Source: Corynebacterium deserti GIMN1.010 (lineage in GTDB: Bacteria > Actinomycetota > Actinomycetes > Mycobacteriales > Mycobacteriaceae). Taken from it: a stretch of DNA of 64,000 nucleotides. The stretch is taken from contig NZ_CP009220.1 in assembly GCF_001277995.1 (NCBI RefSeq), forward strand, positions 2,480,001-2,544,000. The letters run 5' to 3'. The translations under genes were made by a program, and so were the position numbers. Below, one piece after another: positions 1-8,807 of this stretch (the first letter of the stretch is position 1; each line of letters opens with the position of its first letter). The notes under the pieces are model-generated. The model did not search any database. It had not been told where the DNA came from and saw only the letters and a list, made by a program, of their open reading frames with translations.

Positions 1-404
1 GCATGGGACACCCCGTCGTGCATTACCTGCACCGCTCGCTGAGCAAGGCTGACCTCCAAGTGCTGTACGCCGTCGCCGATGTCATGCTGGTAACCCCGTT
101 TAAGGACGGCATGAACCTTGTAGCAAAGGAGTTTGTGGCCAACCACCGGGACGGTTCGGGCGCACTGGTGCTGTCGGAATTCGCTGGCGCTGCTGTCGAA
201 CTGACCGGCGCGTACCTGTGCAACCCATTCGACGTTGAATCAATCAAGCGCCAGATGGTGGCCGCAGTTCACGACCTTGAGCACAACCCGGCGTCGGCAC
301 GGTCGCGGATGATCACCAACAGCGAGCAAGTGTACACCCACGACGTCAACGTGTGGGCCAACAGTTTCCTAACTTGCTTGGCTGATGCGGGAGAGGATTC
401 ATGA
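1..404 (+). CDS. otsA: Trehalose-6-phosphate synthase OtsA, C-terminal fragment (5' end outside window)
   Basis: This is the last ~134 residues of a GT20 glycosyltransferase that joins UDP/ADP-glucose and glucose-6-phosphate to make trehalose-6-phosphate in the cytoplasm. The visible part carries the typical C-terminal signature: [15 protein letters not shown], then NLVAKEF, then VLSEFAGAA, the nucleotide-sugar binding segment of OtsA. The reading frame is open from the first base, so the ATG at position 3 is internal and not the start. The stop overlaps the next gene's start as ATGA. OtsB lies two genes downstream, completing the OtsAB pathway. Identification is firm; only the missing N-terminus limits it. 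Confidence 0.95.
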   Translation, partial: MGHPVVHYLHRSLSKADLQVLYAVADVMLVTPFKDGMNLVAKEFVANHRDGSGALVLSEFAGAAVELTGAYLCNPFDVESIKRQMVAAVHDLEHNPASARSRMITNSEQVYTHDVNVWANSFLTCLADAGEDS

Positions 405-892
405 AGCGATTTCTAGCGGGTGTGGTTGGCGTATCGACAATCGCGACATTGGCCGCATGCGGTTCAGACGTCGTTGAAATGACCGATTCCACGTGGCTGG
501 TGACTAACATTTACACCTCACCAGACGAGCCACATGCCATCAGTGACCTGGTTGTGAATCAGCCGAGCCTTGATTTCGGTAATTCGTCGCTATCGGGCTT
601 TACAGGTTGTGTTCCGTTCACGGGCCGTGCCGAGTTCCTGCGTGACGGCGAACCCAGCACTGTGGCGGACGCGAACTATGTGACGCTGTCATCATTGGAT
701 TTCAATACTATCGATGATGACTGTATCGGCCAGGAACGTCTCGTTCATGATCGCATGGTGGAGCTGCTGCCGGGCTCATTTGAGATTTCTCGCTCGTCGG
801 ATTCGGAAATTCTGCTGACACTTGACGTGGATGAGCTGGATCGCCCGTCGATGCGTTTGCTGTCATGGATCGCGCCGTCTGCGGAAAGATAG
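401..892 (+). CDS. Small secreted lipoprotein between otsA and otsB
   Basis: A 163-residue protein with a classical lipoprotein signal: KR followed by a hydrophobic stretch and a lipobox LAAC at residue ~20, so it is expected to be exported and lipid-anchored on the outer face of the membrane. The mature part begins with a segment (DSTWLVTN... LSGFTGCVPFTG) that resembles META/HslJ-like beta domains, with a Cys pair that could form a disulfide; this resemblance is by eye only. Its ATG overlaps the otsA stop (ATGA), so it is translationally coupled to otsA. Function unknown; its fixed place between the two trehalose genes suggests an envelope or osmotic role, but that is inference. Confidence 0.85.
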   Translation: MKRFLAGVVGVSTIATLAACGSDVVEMTDSTWLVTNIYTSPDEPHAISDLVVNQPSLDFGNSSLSGFTGCVPFTGRAEFLRDGEPSTVADANYVTLSSLDFNTIDDDCIGQERLVHDRMVELLPGSFEISRSSDSEILLTLDVDELDRPSMRLLSWIAPSAER

Positions 893-902
893 TTTTTCCC
901 CG

Positions 903-916
903 TAGACTAGTGCGCA
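903..916 (+). promoter_or_regulatory. Probable -10 element for a leaderless otsB transcript
   Basis: TAGACT at 903-908 lies 7 bases before the otsB ATG at 916, and no Shine-Dalgarno sequence precedes that ATG. This spacing places the transcription start at the start codon, as is common in corynebacteria. The same arrangement is seen before cysS. Confidence 0.5.
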
Positions 917-1686
917 TGACTGTGACTTTGGAGGACATCGCACAAACTCGTAATCTGTTGGTTGTGTCGGATTTTGACGGCACCATCGCTGGTTTCAGCA
1001 AGGACCCTTACCAGGTTCCGATTAATCAAAAATCACTCAAAGCGGTGAAGGACATGTCTCAGTATGCAAACACTGACGTGGTGATTTTGTCTGGCCGCCA
1101 CCTCGAGGGGCTGAAGAAGGTCTTGGATCTGGGCACGTATCCGGTGACGCTGGTGGGTTCGCATGGTTCTGAGGATTCGTCCCGTCCGTGGCACATTACT
1201 CCGGTTGAGGAGGAGCGGTTGGCCCGTATCCATGAGGAGCTTGAGGCGATCATCGACGGCATTGAGGGGGCGTACGTCGAGGTCAAGCCGTTTCACCGCG
1301 TGTTGCACTTCATTCGCGTGTCTGACCCGGAGCTTATTCGTGGCATCAAGGAGAAGGCTGAGCACGTCGATACGTCGGGGCTGAAGGTGACGCAGGGCAA
1401 GAATATCGTCGAGTATTCTGTCAGCTCCACAACAAAGGGCTCGTGGCTTGCGGATTATGTTCGACGCACGGAACCAACGGGCGTGATTTTCATCGGCGAC
1501 GACACCACTGATGAGCATGGTTTTGAGGCGCTTGTCGACGACCCCCGCGCCCTGACCATCAAGGTTGGCCCGGGCGATACGTCCGCGAAGACCAGGGTGG
1601 ACAGTGTTGATGATGTGGGGATTTGCTTGGAGAAGCTCGCCTACCTGCGCATGCAGCACCTGGAGAACGAGCGCCTCGGCCATTAG
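916..1686 (+). CDS. otsB: Trehalose-6-phosphate phosphatase OtsB
   Basis: HAD-superfamily phosphatase of 256 residues that removes phosphate from trehalose-6-phosphate. Motif I is SDFDGTIAGF near residue 20 (nucleophile and acid/base Asp), motif II is ILSGRH near residue 56, and motif IV is IGDDTTDEHGF near residue 195. The start at ATG 916 (MTVTLEDIAQ) is preferred over upstream in-frame starts, because those precede the promoter-like TAGACT and add no conserved sequence. It ends 3 bases from the convergent LacI-type gene. It works with otsA, whose end is at the window edge. Confidence 0.95.
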   Translation: MTVTLEDIAQTRNLLVVSDFDGTIAGFSKDPYQVPINQKSLKAVKDMSQYANTDVVILSGRHLEGLKKVLDLGTYPVTLVGSHGSEDSSRPWHITPVEEERLARIHEELEAIIDGIEGAYVEVKPFHRVLHFIRVSDPELIRGIKEKAEHVDTSGLKVTQGKNIVEYSVSSTTKGSWLADYVRRTEPTGVIFIGDDTTDEHGFEALVDDPRALTIKVGPGDTSAKTRVDSVDDVGICLEKLAYLRMQHLENERLGH

Positions 1687-1689
1687 CCC

Positions 1690-2766
1690 CTAGAGCTGCG
1701 CGACTGTGGACCCTGGATGGAACGTTGTCCGAAGGATGCTTCGCGGTTCCACGTGCTCGTGATTGATCATGTTGAGCAGCACCTGTCCAGCTTTGAATCC
1801 TTTGAGTTTGTTGGGCTGGATGACGGTGGTGAGATCGCGGGCAAGTGCCATGTTGGTGCCGTCATAGCCGGTCAGCGATAGGTCGGCGGGCACGCTTTTG
1901 CCGACAGATTCTAGGTACGCCAGGACACCAAACGCCAGGGAGTCGGTGGTGCACAGCACCGCGGTGAGTTCGGGGTGGGCTTCAAGCAATTGCTTTGCGA
2001 CGGCTTCGTTGTGTTCTTTGTCGTTTATCCAGCATTCCATCACTGGTATGTCGCTGGCTGTGATGCCCGCTGCTTCGAAAACGTCGAGTGCGCCTAGTAC
2101 GCGGGCGCGCTGGAGTTGGTATTGCGCGTTGTCGAGGCGCTCGGCGCTCACGTGGCCGTCGTTGCGCACGCGATCCAGGCGGATGGAGAGGATGCCGATG
2201 CGGCGGTGTCCCGCGTCGATAAGCGCTTGGGCGGCGGGGCGGATGGCGACGCGGTCGTCGGCGCCAACAAAGGGGGTGTCTTCGCCGTCGGCGGGCTGGT
2301 CGGAAATGACCGCGGGTAGGCCTCGGGAACGCACGGCTTCGAGGTGGGGATCGCCCTTCGCGACGGAGTAAATAACAAATCCGTCGACAGCTGAGTTGTT
2401 CACTAGCTGCTGTGCCGAAACATGGTCAACGCTTGATTCCGGGGACGCGGGCACCAACGTGAGTTGTGTGTCCCCCGCCGCCTGGGCAACGCCGGCGAGG
2501 AAGTCCACTGACGCCATGTCTTCGAAGGCGTAGGTGAGGTCCTCGGTGAGCAGCACGCCAATCGCACCGGCTTTGCGAGTCCTCAAACTTCGTGCGACTG
2601 GATCCGGCCCCAGGTAGCCCATCTCTTCAGCGGTGTCCAAGATGCGCTGTCGCAGGTCTGCCGAGAGCTGCTCGGGCCTGTTGTACGCGTTGGACACGGT
2701 GGTTCGGGAGACGCCCAGTTTCGCGGCGATCGACGCGAGGGTTCCATACTGTTGTTTCCTGGCCAT
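1690..2766 (-). CDS. LacI-family transcriptional regulator
   Basis: A 358-residue LacI/GalR repressor. The N-terminal helix-turn-helix (TLASIAAKLGVSRTTVSNAYNRPEQLS, described by its ends TLASIAAK and SRTTVSNAYN) is followed by the hinge and a periplasmic-binding-protein-like ligand domain (GAIGVLLTE ... TAVLCTTDSLAFGVL ... LTGYDGTN). GAGG lies upstream of ATG 2766. It is convergent with otsB and divergent from the zinc operon. LacI members usually sense sugars, so control of the neighbouring otsB is possible, but no operator could be identified and the ligand is unknown. Confidence 0.9.
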   Translation of the reverse strand: MARKQQYGTLASIAAKLGVSRTTVSNAYNRPEQLSADLRQRILDTAEEMGYLGPDPVARSLRTRKAGAIGVLLTEDLTYAFEDMASVDFLAGVAQAAGDTQLTLVPASPESSVDHVSAQQLVNNSAVDGFVIYSVAKGDPHLEAVRSRGLPAVISDQPADGEDTPFVGADDRVAIRPAAQALIDAGHRRIGILSIRLDRVRNDGHVSAERLDNAQYQLQRARVLGALDVFEAAGITASDIPVMECWINDKEHNEAVAKQLLEAHPELTAVLCTTDSLAFGVLAYLESVGKSVPADLSLTGYDGTNMALARDLTTVIQPNKLKGFKAGQVLLNMINHEHVEPRSILRTTFHPGSTVAQL

Positions 2767-2847
2767 AATGACCTCAATCTACCAGGTGGGACAGTCGTCC
2801 ACTGCGATTCTTGACCCGAGACCTGCATTTTCAATAGATTTTCATGT

Positions 2848-2862
2848 TGACAACGCTTTTCA
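2848..2862. promoter_or_regulatory. Candidate Zur box upstream of the znu operon
   Basis: TGACAACGCTTTTCA is a near-palindrome that matches an actinobacterial Zur/Fur-type box (TGAAAATGATTTTCA, from memory) at 12 of 15 positions. It ends about 11 bases before the first possible start of the znuA-type gene. A second TTTTCA-rich stretch lies just upstream, at about 2827-2845. The position and the downstream zinc transporter support repression by zinc-loaded Zur. Confidence 0.5.
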
Positions 2863-2873
2863 TTAACTCTTAA

Positions 2874-3788
2874 ATGTCAATTATGAAAAAATTGCTGTGG
2901 ACTCTCCCCGTCATTGCCTTAACGGTCGCTGGCTGCTCCTCGACAACTTCCGACGCCGCTGCGGCCGATGACTCCCTCACCATCGTCACCTCAACCCAGG
3001 TGTGGGCCGACATTGCGTCCGCGGTGGCACCTGACATCACCGTCGCTCCCATCGTCACCGACGGCGATTCGGATCCTCACTCCTTCGAGCCGTCTGCAGC
3101 AGACATGGCCCGCGTCTCCGAAGCTGACATCATTGTCGTCGGTGGCGGAGGCTACGATTCCTGGCTCTACGATTCCCTCCCTGAAGACGACAGCCGCATC
3201 ATCCACGCCCTCGACCTCAGCGAGCACGACCACGAAGGCGACGAGGCGGACACCGACGAGCATGCCGGCCACGATCATGCGGACGTCGACAATGAACACG
3301 TCTGGTACTCAACCGAGCATGTTGCATCCGTGGCACAAGACCTGGCGGATAAGATCGTTAAGCTTGACCCCGAGGCGCAGGTGACGCCGGAGGTTGTTAC
3401 CGAAAAGATGAATGAGCTGCACAACTCCATCCACAACATCCCAGCTGTGTCCTACGCGCAGACGGAAACCATCGCGGATCATTTGCTTTCTCATTCTGAG
3501 CTTGTCGACGCCACCCCCGCCGGCTACCGCGCCAGCACCCTTAGCCACGGCGAACCAACCGCAGCGGATATCGCCGAATTCCAGGACGCGATCCGTAATG
3601 GGGACATCGATATTTTGATCAATAACCCACAGTCTGCGGCAGCAGTGTCGACTAGTTTGGTGGAGTTGGCGGAAGAAAATAACGTTCCCGTTGTTGAAAT
3701 TTACGAATCTCCTCAAAGCGACGAGAACTTCCTCGACGTGTTCACCCAGGCGGTCGACGACCTCACCGCCGCCGCGAATCAGGTTTAG
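2874..3788 (+). CDS. znuA: Zinc/metal ABC transporter substrate-binding lipoprotein (ZnuA type)
   Basis: A 304-residue cluster A-I (ZnuA/TroA) metal-binding protein. A signal peptide with lipobox VAGC at residues ~18-21 places it on the outer membrane face. VTSTQVWADIASAV starts the mature fold, DPHSFEPS carries a metal-ligand His, and a His/Asp/Glu-rich loop (EHDHEGDEAD ... EHAGHDHAD) is typical of zinc-binding members. HVWYSTEHV supplies a second ligand His. The ATG at 2874 or at 2883 (MKKLLW) could be the start; neither has a clear Shine-Dalgarno. First gene of the znu operon; metal choice (zinc over manganese) rests on the His-rich loop and the putative Zur box. Confidence 0.9.
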   Translation: MSIMKKLLWTLPVIALTVAGCSSTTSDAAAADDSLTIVTSTQVWADIASAVAPDITVAPIVTDGDSDPHSFEPSAADMARVSEADIIVVGGGGYDSWLYDSLPEDDSRIIHALDLSEHDHEGDEADTDEHAGHDHADVDNEHVWYSTEHVASVAQDLADKIVKLDPEAQVTPEVVTEKMNELHNSIHNIPAVSYAQTETIADHLLSHSELVDATPAGYRASTLSHGEPTAADIAEFQDAIRNGDIDILINNPQSAAAVSTSLVELAEENNVPVVEIYESPQSDENFLDVFTQAVDDLTAAANQV

Positions 3789-3798
3789 AATCTATTCA

Positions 3799-4491
3799 AT
3801 GTTATTAACTTTCACCGATGCTGCAGTGGACCCCCTCTGGAGTGGCTTGAATCTCGAGCTGCGTCAGGGGGAGTTTCTTGCGGTGCTCGGCCCCAATGGT
3901 GTGGGCAAATCGACGCTCATCAACACCATTTTGGGAACTAGAAAACTCACCCACGGATCAGTGGAAGCTACCGGACGGGTGGGGTACATTCCCCAACAGC
4001 GCATCTTTGATGTACCGCTGAGGGCACGTGACTTGGTGTCGCTGTCGGCCGCGCATGGTGTGGCGAAGGGGAGAAAGGCGCCGAAAGAGGTCGTCGATAA
4101 GCTTCTTGCCCGCGTCGGTGCTACGGGTCTTGCTGAGCGCCGCGTCGGTGAGCTTTCGGGCGGCCAGCAGCAGCTCGTCCGCCAAGCGCAGGCCCTGGCC
4201 ATGCGCCCACAGCTTTTGCTTGCCGACGAACCCCTCCTCAGCCTTGATCCCGGTGTTGCCCAGCGCACTGTGTCGCTTTTCGGCGAGCTCAAAGCCGAAG
4301 GCGTGGGAGTCATCGTGGTAACTCACGACATCAATCCCCTCATCGGGCTTGTCGACCGCATCCTCTACCTTGCCCCCAACGGCCACACCATCGGCACCGT
4401 CAACGATGTCATGCAATCCGACAAATTGTCCCAGCTGTACAACGCGCCCGTCACCGTCGCGCACATCAACGACCGAATCGTGGTGGTGTAA
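3799..4491 (+). CDS. znuC: Zinc/metal ABC transporter ATPase (ZnuC type)
   Basis: A 230-residue ABC ATPase that powers metal import. Walker A is GPNGVGKST (residues ~33-41), the signature is LSGGQQQLV, Walker B is LLLADEPLLSLD, and the switch His is in VTHDINPL. The start at ATG 3799 (MLLTFTDAA) was chosen because the open frame upstream overlaps znuA and encodes no ABC sequence. It begins 10 bases after the znuA stop and abuts the permease gene without a gap. Confidence 0.9.
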   Translation: MLLTFTDAAVDPLWSGLNLELRQGEFLAVLGPNGVGKSTLINTILGTRKLTHGSVEATGRVGYIPQQRIFDVPLRARDLVSLSAAHGVAKGRKAPKEVVDKLLARVGATGLAERRVGELSGGQQQLVRQAQALAMRPQLLLADEPLLSLDPGVAQRTVSLFGELKAEGVGVIVVTHDINPLIGLVDRILYLAPNGHTIGTVNDVMQSDKLSQLYNAPVTVAHINDRIVVV

Positions 4492-5373
4492 GTGGATTTC
4501 TCCACCTGGATCTCTGACACGCAGTACCTCCTGGGCGTCGATTTCGTCCAGCACGCTCTCATCGCCTCCGCGCTGCTGGGTGTGTTGTCCGGCGTGATCG
4601 CCCCGCTCATCGTCGTGCGCCAGCAGTCTTTCGCCGTGCACGGCACGTCCGAGCTCGCCCTCATGGGTGCTGCCGCCGCGCTGCTGTTTGGCCTTAATGT
4701 CGGCGGCGGTGCCGTCATTGGCTCAGTCGTTGCCGCCATCGTCCTCGCGCTGCTCGGCATGAAGCAGCAGGACTCCGCGGTCGGCGCCGTGATGAGCTTC
4801 GGCCTCGGCCTGTCGGTGCTGTTTATCCACCTCTACCCCGGCCGCAGTTCCACCGCGTTTTCCCTGCTGACCGGCCAAATCGTGGGTGTCTCATCGGCGT
4901 CGCTGTGGATTTTGGTGGCCGTTACCATCATCGTTGTCGGCACGATCGTTATTTTTTGGCGCCCGCTACTGTTTGCCAGCTCTGACCCATTGATGGCACA
5001 GGCCTCGGGGGTGAACGTGCGCCTGATTGCAGTGGCGTTTGCGGTACTCGTCGGCCTGACCACGTCGCAGTCGGTGCAGATCGTCGGCGCGCTCCTGGTG
5101 ATGGCGCTGCTCATTGTGCCCGGCGCCGCCGCGGTTGCGGTGACGGCAAATCCGGTGAGGGCAGTGGTGCTCGCGGTGATTTTCGCGGAGGTTTCCGCAG
5201 TCGGTGGCCTGCTGTTGTCGCTCGCGCCGGGTCTGCCGGTGAGTGTGTTTGTCACGACGATCAGTTTTGTCATTTACCTCATCTGCCGCGTCATCGGCTG
5301 GACCCGGGGGCGCGATGCGCGCCGCGACGAAGATGCTTTTCGACGCCGCCAGCTCGACCACCACCCCCATTAA
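4492..5373 (+). CDS. znuB: Zinc/metal ABC transporter permease (ZnuB type, ABC-3 family)
   Basis: A 293-residue polytopic membrane protein of the ABC-3 family with about eight hydrophobic segments. Conserved stretches include FVQHALIASALLGVLSGV near the N-terminus, VHGTSELALMGAA (cytoplasmic loop), and GALLVMALLIVPGAAA. It starts with GTG directly after the znuC stop, so the two are translationally coupled. It is the last gene of the znuACB operon, and its 3' end runs 4 bases into the relic on the other strand. Confidence 0.9.
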   Translation: MDFSTWISDTQYLLGVDFVQHALIASALLGVLSGVIAPLIVVRQQSFAVHGTSELALMGAAAALLFGLNVGGGAVIGSVVAAIVLALLGMKQQDSAVGAVMSFGLGLSVLFIHLYPGRSSTAFSLLTGQIVGVSSASLWILVAVTIIVVGTIVIFWRPLLFASSDPLMAQASGVNVRLIAVAFAVLVGLTTSQSVQIVGALLVMALLIVPGAAAVAVTANPVRAVVLAVIFAEVSAVGGLLLSLAPGLPVSVFVTTISFVIYLICRVIGWTRGRDARRDEDAFRRRQLDHHPH

Positions 5374-5937
5374 GCTTGACTGAGCTCCTTTCCTGCGGTG
5401 CCAAGTCCGTCGATGACAGTGTTATCGGCACGAAACACTCGTGACTTCCCGTCTGCTTTGATGCCGGCGAATGTTCCAAATGATCCCGGCACCACGTTTA
5501 CGGCGTAGAATGATCCTTTCTCGATCGGCGCCAACGATAGGTGTGCTGCCACGCGTGGGTCACCGCCGTAGCGATTAGATTCGCTTTCCCCGCGTCCTAA
5601 TTTAGGATCTTCGCTCCGGCACGCGTTGTCGTTGAACACCTCGATTGTCACCCAAAGCCCTTCTGGATCGATACTGCATTTGCGCGTGAGATCCTCAATA
5701 GTCTTACCTTTGATGAGGTACCCCGACCGCAGGTAGGGAGTCGGCGATCTGCCAGGACGTTACCGGTTCGTCGTCGGGCGTTCCGGTCATCATCGCGTCG
5801 ACGTAGTCGTAATAGCCGTTGGCCTCGTTAACGAAGCGCTTTCCCGTCGACAGCACACCGATCGAGCCCGGCTTCGTCCGGTCCATGGTGTGCGGAAATG
5901 TGCCGGCTTTGCCGTTGGCGTAGGGCACCAAGGACAC
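5370..5937 (-). pseudogene. Remnant of an FAD-dependent dehydrogenase (fumarate reductase/KstD-like), C-terminal part
   Basis: On the minus strand two frames together give one flavoprotein tail. The first (5937-5704) reads YANGKAGTF ... STGKRFVNEANGYYDYV, the second continues GYLIKGKTIEDL ... DPEGLWVTIEVFN ... GSFGTFAGIKADG ... GLGTAGKEL. These match the C-terminal half of fumarate-reductase/3-ketosteroid-dehydrogenase flavoproteins (family knowledge). A single frameshift near 5735-5742 links the frames. The N-terminal FAD domain is missing, and the end stops before the usual second FAD motif (AAGN...GG). The gene is certainly non-functional. Confidence 0.75.
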
Positions 5938-6359
5938 CGTGCACCACGCCGCGGGCGATCCACAATTAGCGCGGCAACGGCGGTGTTTTCAGGGATGAAA
6001 CCTCCGACCCGCACGACGAATACTTGGCTCCGAATTTCTGATAGCATCGCGGCTACAATGTGGCCGTCGATGAGGTCCCCGGTGAGGTCGCTGGTGAGGT
6101 CGCTGGTGACGCCTTTGATTGTTTGGGGTGAGGCGAACGCAAGAATGACCAAACCGGAAGATGTGGTGTGAATAGCTAGGTGGCTGGCATGACGTCTGAG
6201 GCTGCGAATGCGATTGTCGGGGGAATCAAACCGTTCGACGCCCAAGATGGTGCGGTCTTCGAAATCCGGGACCGCAAGGCCGGCGTTTTCCGCGTCGAAG
6301 CAGTGCAACACGCTCATGGGGCGTTGCAGGATGTTGTCTCCGGAGGGTGAATTGGCCAT
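5790..6359 (-). pseudogene. Remnant of an IclR-family regulator with internal deletion
   Basis: This frame begins ILQRPMSVLHCFDAENAGL, like the start of IclR regulators, then jumps directly to ERFDSPDNRIRS ... HASHLAIHTTSSGLVILAF, which resembles the IclR effector domain motif (PLHATAAGKALLAF). Most of the helix-turn-helix is missing. After AVAALIVD the frame runs out of homology and overlaps the flavoprotein remnant in a different frame to its stop at 5790. IclR regulators next to flavoprotein dehydrogenases often control them, so this looks like a regulator-target pair that decayed together. Confidence 0.5.
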
Positions 6360-6365
6360 GGATTA

Positions 6366-6401
6366 GGGCGTCGACAAGCAAAAACGCTTATCGACGCGCC
6401 C
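6366..6401. repeat. Inverted pair of the GTCGANAAGC motif between the IclR relic and rlmB
   Basis: GCGTCGACAAGC (6368-6379) and GCTTATCGACGC (6386-6397) face each other across 6 bases and could form a strong hairpin. It lies just after the rlmB stop (6404) on the minus strand, so it may end rlmB transcription, although no T-run follows. Both arms are copies of the dispersed gapped word. Confidence 0.7.
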
Positions 6402-6403
6402 CC

Positions 6404-7345
6404 TTACCCTTTCAAGCGGCGCTGGCGGGCGAACTCCGAGAGCACGACGCCGGCGGCGACGGACGCGTTGAGCGATTCCACCCATGACTCGGTGGGGATG
6501 GACATGATGGTGTCGCAGTTTTCGCGCACGAGCCGAGAAATGCCCTTGCCTTCGGAACCGACGACGATAACGACGTTTTCGGTGCCGTCGTAGGTGTCAA
6601 GCGTGTGGTCGCCGCCTGCGTCCAGGCCCACGACCTGGTAGCCGTTTTGCTGGAATTCCTTGACGGTGCGGGTCATGTTGGTTTCCTTGGCCACAGGCAC
6701 GCGCGCCGCGGTTCCGGCAGAGGTGCGCCATGCCACGGCGGTGACGGAGGCGGAACGACGCTCCGGAATGATGACGCCGTTGCCACCGAATGCGCCGACG
6801 GAACGGATAACCGCGCCGAGGTTGCGGGGGTCGGTGATGTTGTCCAAAAGCACGAACATGCCGGGCTTCTTGGAGGCGGCGGCGTCGGCGATGAGATCAT
6901 GAAGATCGGCGTACTCGTATGGTGGGATGGCCAGGCCGATGCCCTGGTGCATGCCGTTGCCGGTCATGCGATCGAGCTCCAGCTTGTTGATCTCAATGAC
7001 CGGGATGCTGCGGCTTGCCGCGGTGTGAACCGCTTCGCTGAGGCGGTCGTCGTTGGCGGCACCTTCCGCAACGTACAACGCGGTGGCGGGTACCCGGGCA
7101 TGCAGGCACTCAATGACCGGGTTACGGCCGACGACCAGCTCCGGCATCTCACGCTCGTGGCGTCCACGGTCGCGGCGCTCGCGCTCCAACTTGCGCTTGT
7201 GCGCCGCGTGGTAGGTGCGGTCCTCAGCCTTCGGCGTTGGGCCCTTTCCCTTCAGTCCGCGACGAACCTGGCCGCCACTGCCCTTGGTGGCACCCTTTTT
7301 GTTAGTTTTGCGTAAGCCGCCACGACGGCTGTCATTTCCTGCCAT
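6404..7345 (-). CDS. rlmB: 23S rRNA 2'-O-methyltransferase, TrmH/RlmB type (SpoU family)
   Basis: A 313-residue SPOUT methyltransferase that transfers a methyl group from S-adenosylmethionine to a ribose 2'-OH in rRNA. A basic N-terminal extension (residues 1-60, rich in Arg/Lys/Gly) is followed by the substrate-binding domain ([11 protein letters not shown]) and the SpoU domain with motif 1 [14 protein letters not shown], motif 2 VGSEGKGIS and motif 3 [18 protein letters not shown]. The start at ATG 7345 ([10 protein letters not shown]) has AAGGAG upstream; the longer open frame overlaps cysS and is ignored. It follows cysS by 25 bases, an arrangement common in actinobacteria. Confidence 0.92.
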   Translation of the reverse strand: MAGNDSRRGGLRKTNKKGATKGSGGQVRRGLKGKGPTPKAEDRTYHAAHKRKLERERRDRGRHEREMPELVVGRNPVIECLHARVPATALYVAEGAANDDRLSEAVHTAASRSIPVIEINKLELDRMTGNGMHQGIGLAIPPYEYADLHDLIADAAASKKPGMFVLLDNITDPRNLGAVIRSVGAFGGNGVIIPERRSASVTAVAWRTSAGTAARVPVAKETNMTRTVKEFQQNGYQVVGLDAGGDHTLDTYDGTENVVIVVGSEGKGISRLVRENCDTIMSIPTESWVESLNASVAAGVVLSEFARQRRLKG

Positions 7346-7370
7346 GTGAGTATTGCTCCTTATTTTTAAG

Positions 7371-8765
7371 TTAGTTAAGTTTCCAGGTGGCACCGTCGGC
7401 GGTATCAACCACCTCAATGCCAGCGGCGGCGAGTCGATCGCGCACCTCGTCAGCGACAGCCCAGTTCTTTTCCGCACGAGCAGCCGCACGGCGCTCCAAT
7501 TCGGCGGAAATCAGCACGTCAAGTGCCTTGTCTGCCTTGCCGTCGGCTGCTGCCCCGGCGCCCCATTCGACCGGGTCAATACCCAGCACCGCGGTCATGG
7601 CGCGAACAGCAGATGCTTGTCGACGCGCTGCGCCACGATCACCTTTATCCAACGCCGAATTTCCTTCACGAACTGCGAGGTGGATTTCAGCCAGGGCCTT
7701 GGGCACTGCGATGTCTTCATCCATGGCAGCTTCGAAGCCTGGGGTCCAGTCGCCGATCTCCACGTCACCCGTCACGTCACCAACACGCTCCAGGAACGCC
7801 TCGATCCGTCGGTAACCAGCAGCTGCTTCGGTGAGTGCGTTTTCAGAATATTCCAAAACGGAACGGTAATGGGCCGATCCAAGGTAGTAGCGTAGCTCGA
7901 CGGGACGAACCTGGTTGAGCATTTCCGGCACAGAGAGCACGTTGCCCAAGGATTTGGACATCTTCTCCCCCGCCATGGTTACCCAGTGATTGTGCATCCA
8001 GTAGTTGGCAAATTTGTCGCCGGCTGCATGTGCCTGCGCAATTTCATTTTCATGATGCGGGAATTGAAGATCCAATCCACCGCAGTGAATATCAAACTGT
8101 TCACCCAAATAGTAGGTGGCCATGGCAGAGCATTCCAAATGCCAGCCGGGGCGTCCTGCGCCCCACGGAGTCGGCCAGGAAGGTTCACCCGGTTTCGAGG
8201 CTTTCCACAGGGCGAAATCCTGGGGGCCTCGCTTACCGAAGTTATCCGTCTCGCCCTGTTCCATGTCTTCGACGCGATTGCCAGACAGTGAACCATAATC
8301 GGAGCCGTCAGCTTTGGACCAGGCTGTGACATCGAAGTAGACGGAGCCATCGACGGCGTAGGCGAAGCCGTTGTCGATAAGCCGTTGCATGTACTCCACC
8401 ATTTGGGTGACATGCCCTGTGGCGCGCGGCTCTACCGACGGTGCCAGCACGCCAAGGGTGTTGTATGTCCAGGTGAATTCGCGTTCATAGGTAGACACCC
8501 ACTCCCACCAGGGGCGACCGTTGTCGGCAGCTTTGGTGAGAATTTTGTCGTCAATATCCGTAACGTTACGGACGAATGCAACATCGAGGCCTTTAGCGAT
8601 GAGCCAGCGGCGCAAGATATCAAACGCCACCGCCGAACGCACATGCCCGATATGAGGCAGTGCTTGCGGTGTGGCGCCACACAGGTATACCGACGCGTGG
8701 CCTGGTTTTACAGGTTGGAATTCTCGAAGCGTACGGGTACCGGTGTCAAAGATGCGTAGAGTCAC
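7371..8765 (-). CDS. cysS: Cysteinyl-tRNA synthetase
   Basis: Class I synthetase of 464 residues that charges tRNA-Cys. The zinc-site Cys is in LCGATPQ, HIGH appears as HIGHVRS at residues ~35-41, further zinc ligands are in [12 protein letters not shown] and [10 protein letters not shown], and KMSKS appears in [10 protein letters not shown]. The shorter MshC paralogue of mycothiol synthesis is related, but the full anticodon-binding C-terminus supports CysS. The start is taken as GTG 8765 ([10 protein letters not shown]); the frame extends 11 codons upstream only with a TTG. It is upstream of rlmB in one transcription unit. Confidence 0.9.
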   Translation of the reverse strand: MTLRIFDTGTRTLREFQPVKPGHASVYLCGATPQALPHIGHVRSAVAFDILRRWLIAKGLDVAFVRNVTDIDDKILTKAADNGRPWWEWVSTYEREFTWTYNTLGVLAPSVEPRATGHVTQMVEYMQRLIDNGFAYAVDGSVYFDVTAWSKADGSDYGSLSGNRVEDMEQGETDNFGKRGPQDFALWKASKPGEPSWPTPWGAGRPGWHLECSAMATYYLGEQFDIHCGGLDLQFPHHENEIAQAHAAGDKFANYWMHNHWVTMAGEKMSKSLGNVLSVPEMLNQVRPVELRYYLGSAHYRSVLEYSENALTEAAAGYRRIEAFLERVGDVTGDVEIGDWTPGFEAAMDEDIAVPKALAEIHLAVREGNSALDKGDRGAARRQASAVRAMTAVLGIDPVEWGAGAAADGKADKALDVLISAELERRAAARAEKNWAVADEVRDRLAAAGIEVVDTADGATWKLN

Positions 8766-8778
8766 GCCCCCTAGTCTA
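8763..8778 (-). promoter_or_regulatory. Probable -10 element for a leaderless cysS transcript
   Basis: On the minus strand TAGACT (plus-strand 8773-8778) ends 7 bases before the GTG start codon at 8765. This is the same sequence and spacing as before otsB, and suggests transcription begins at or very near the start codon. Confidence 0.45.
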
Positions 8779-8807
8779 ACCTGTGTGCCAACACTCAAGG
8801 TTTCAAC

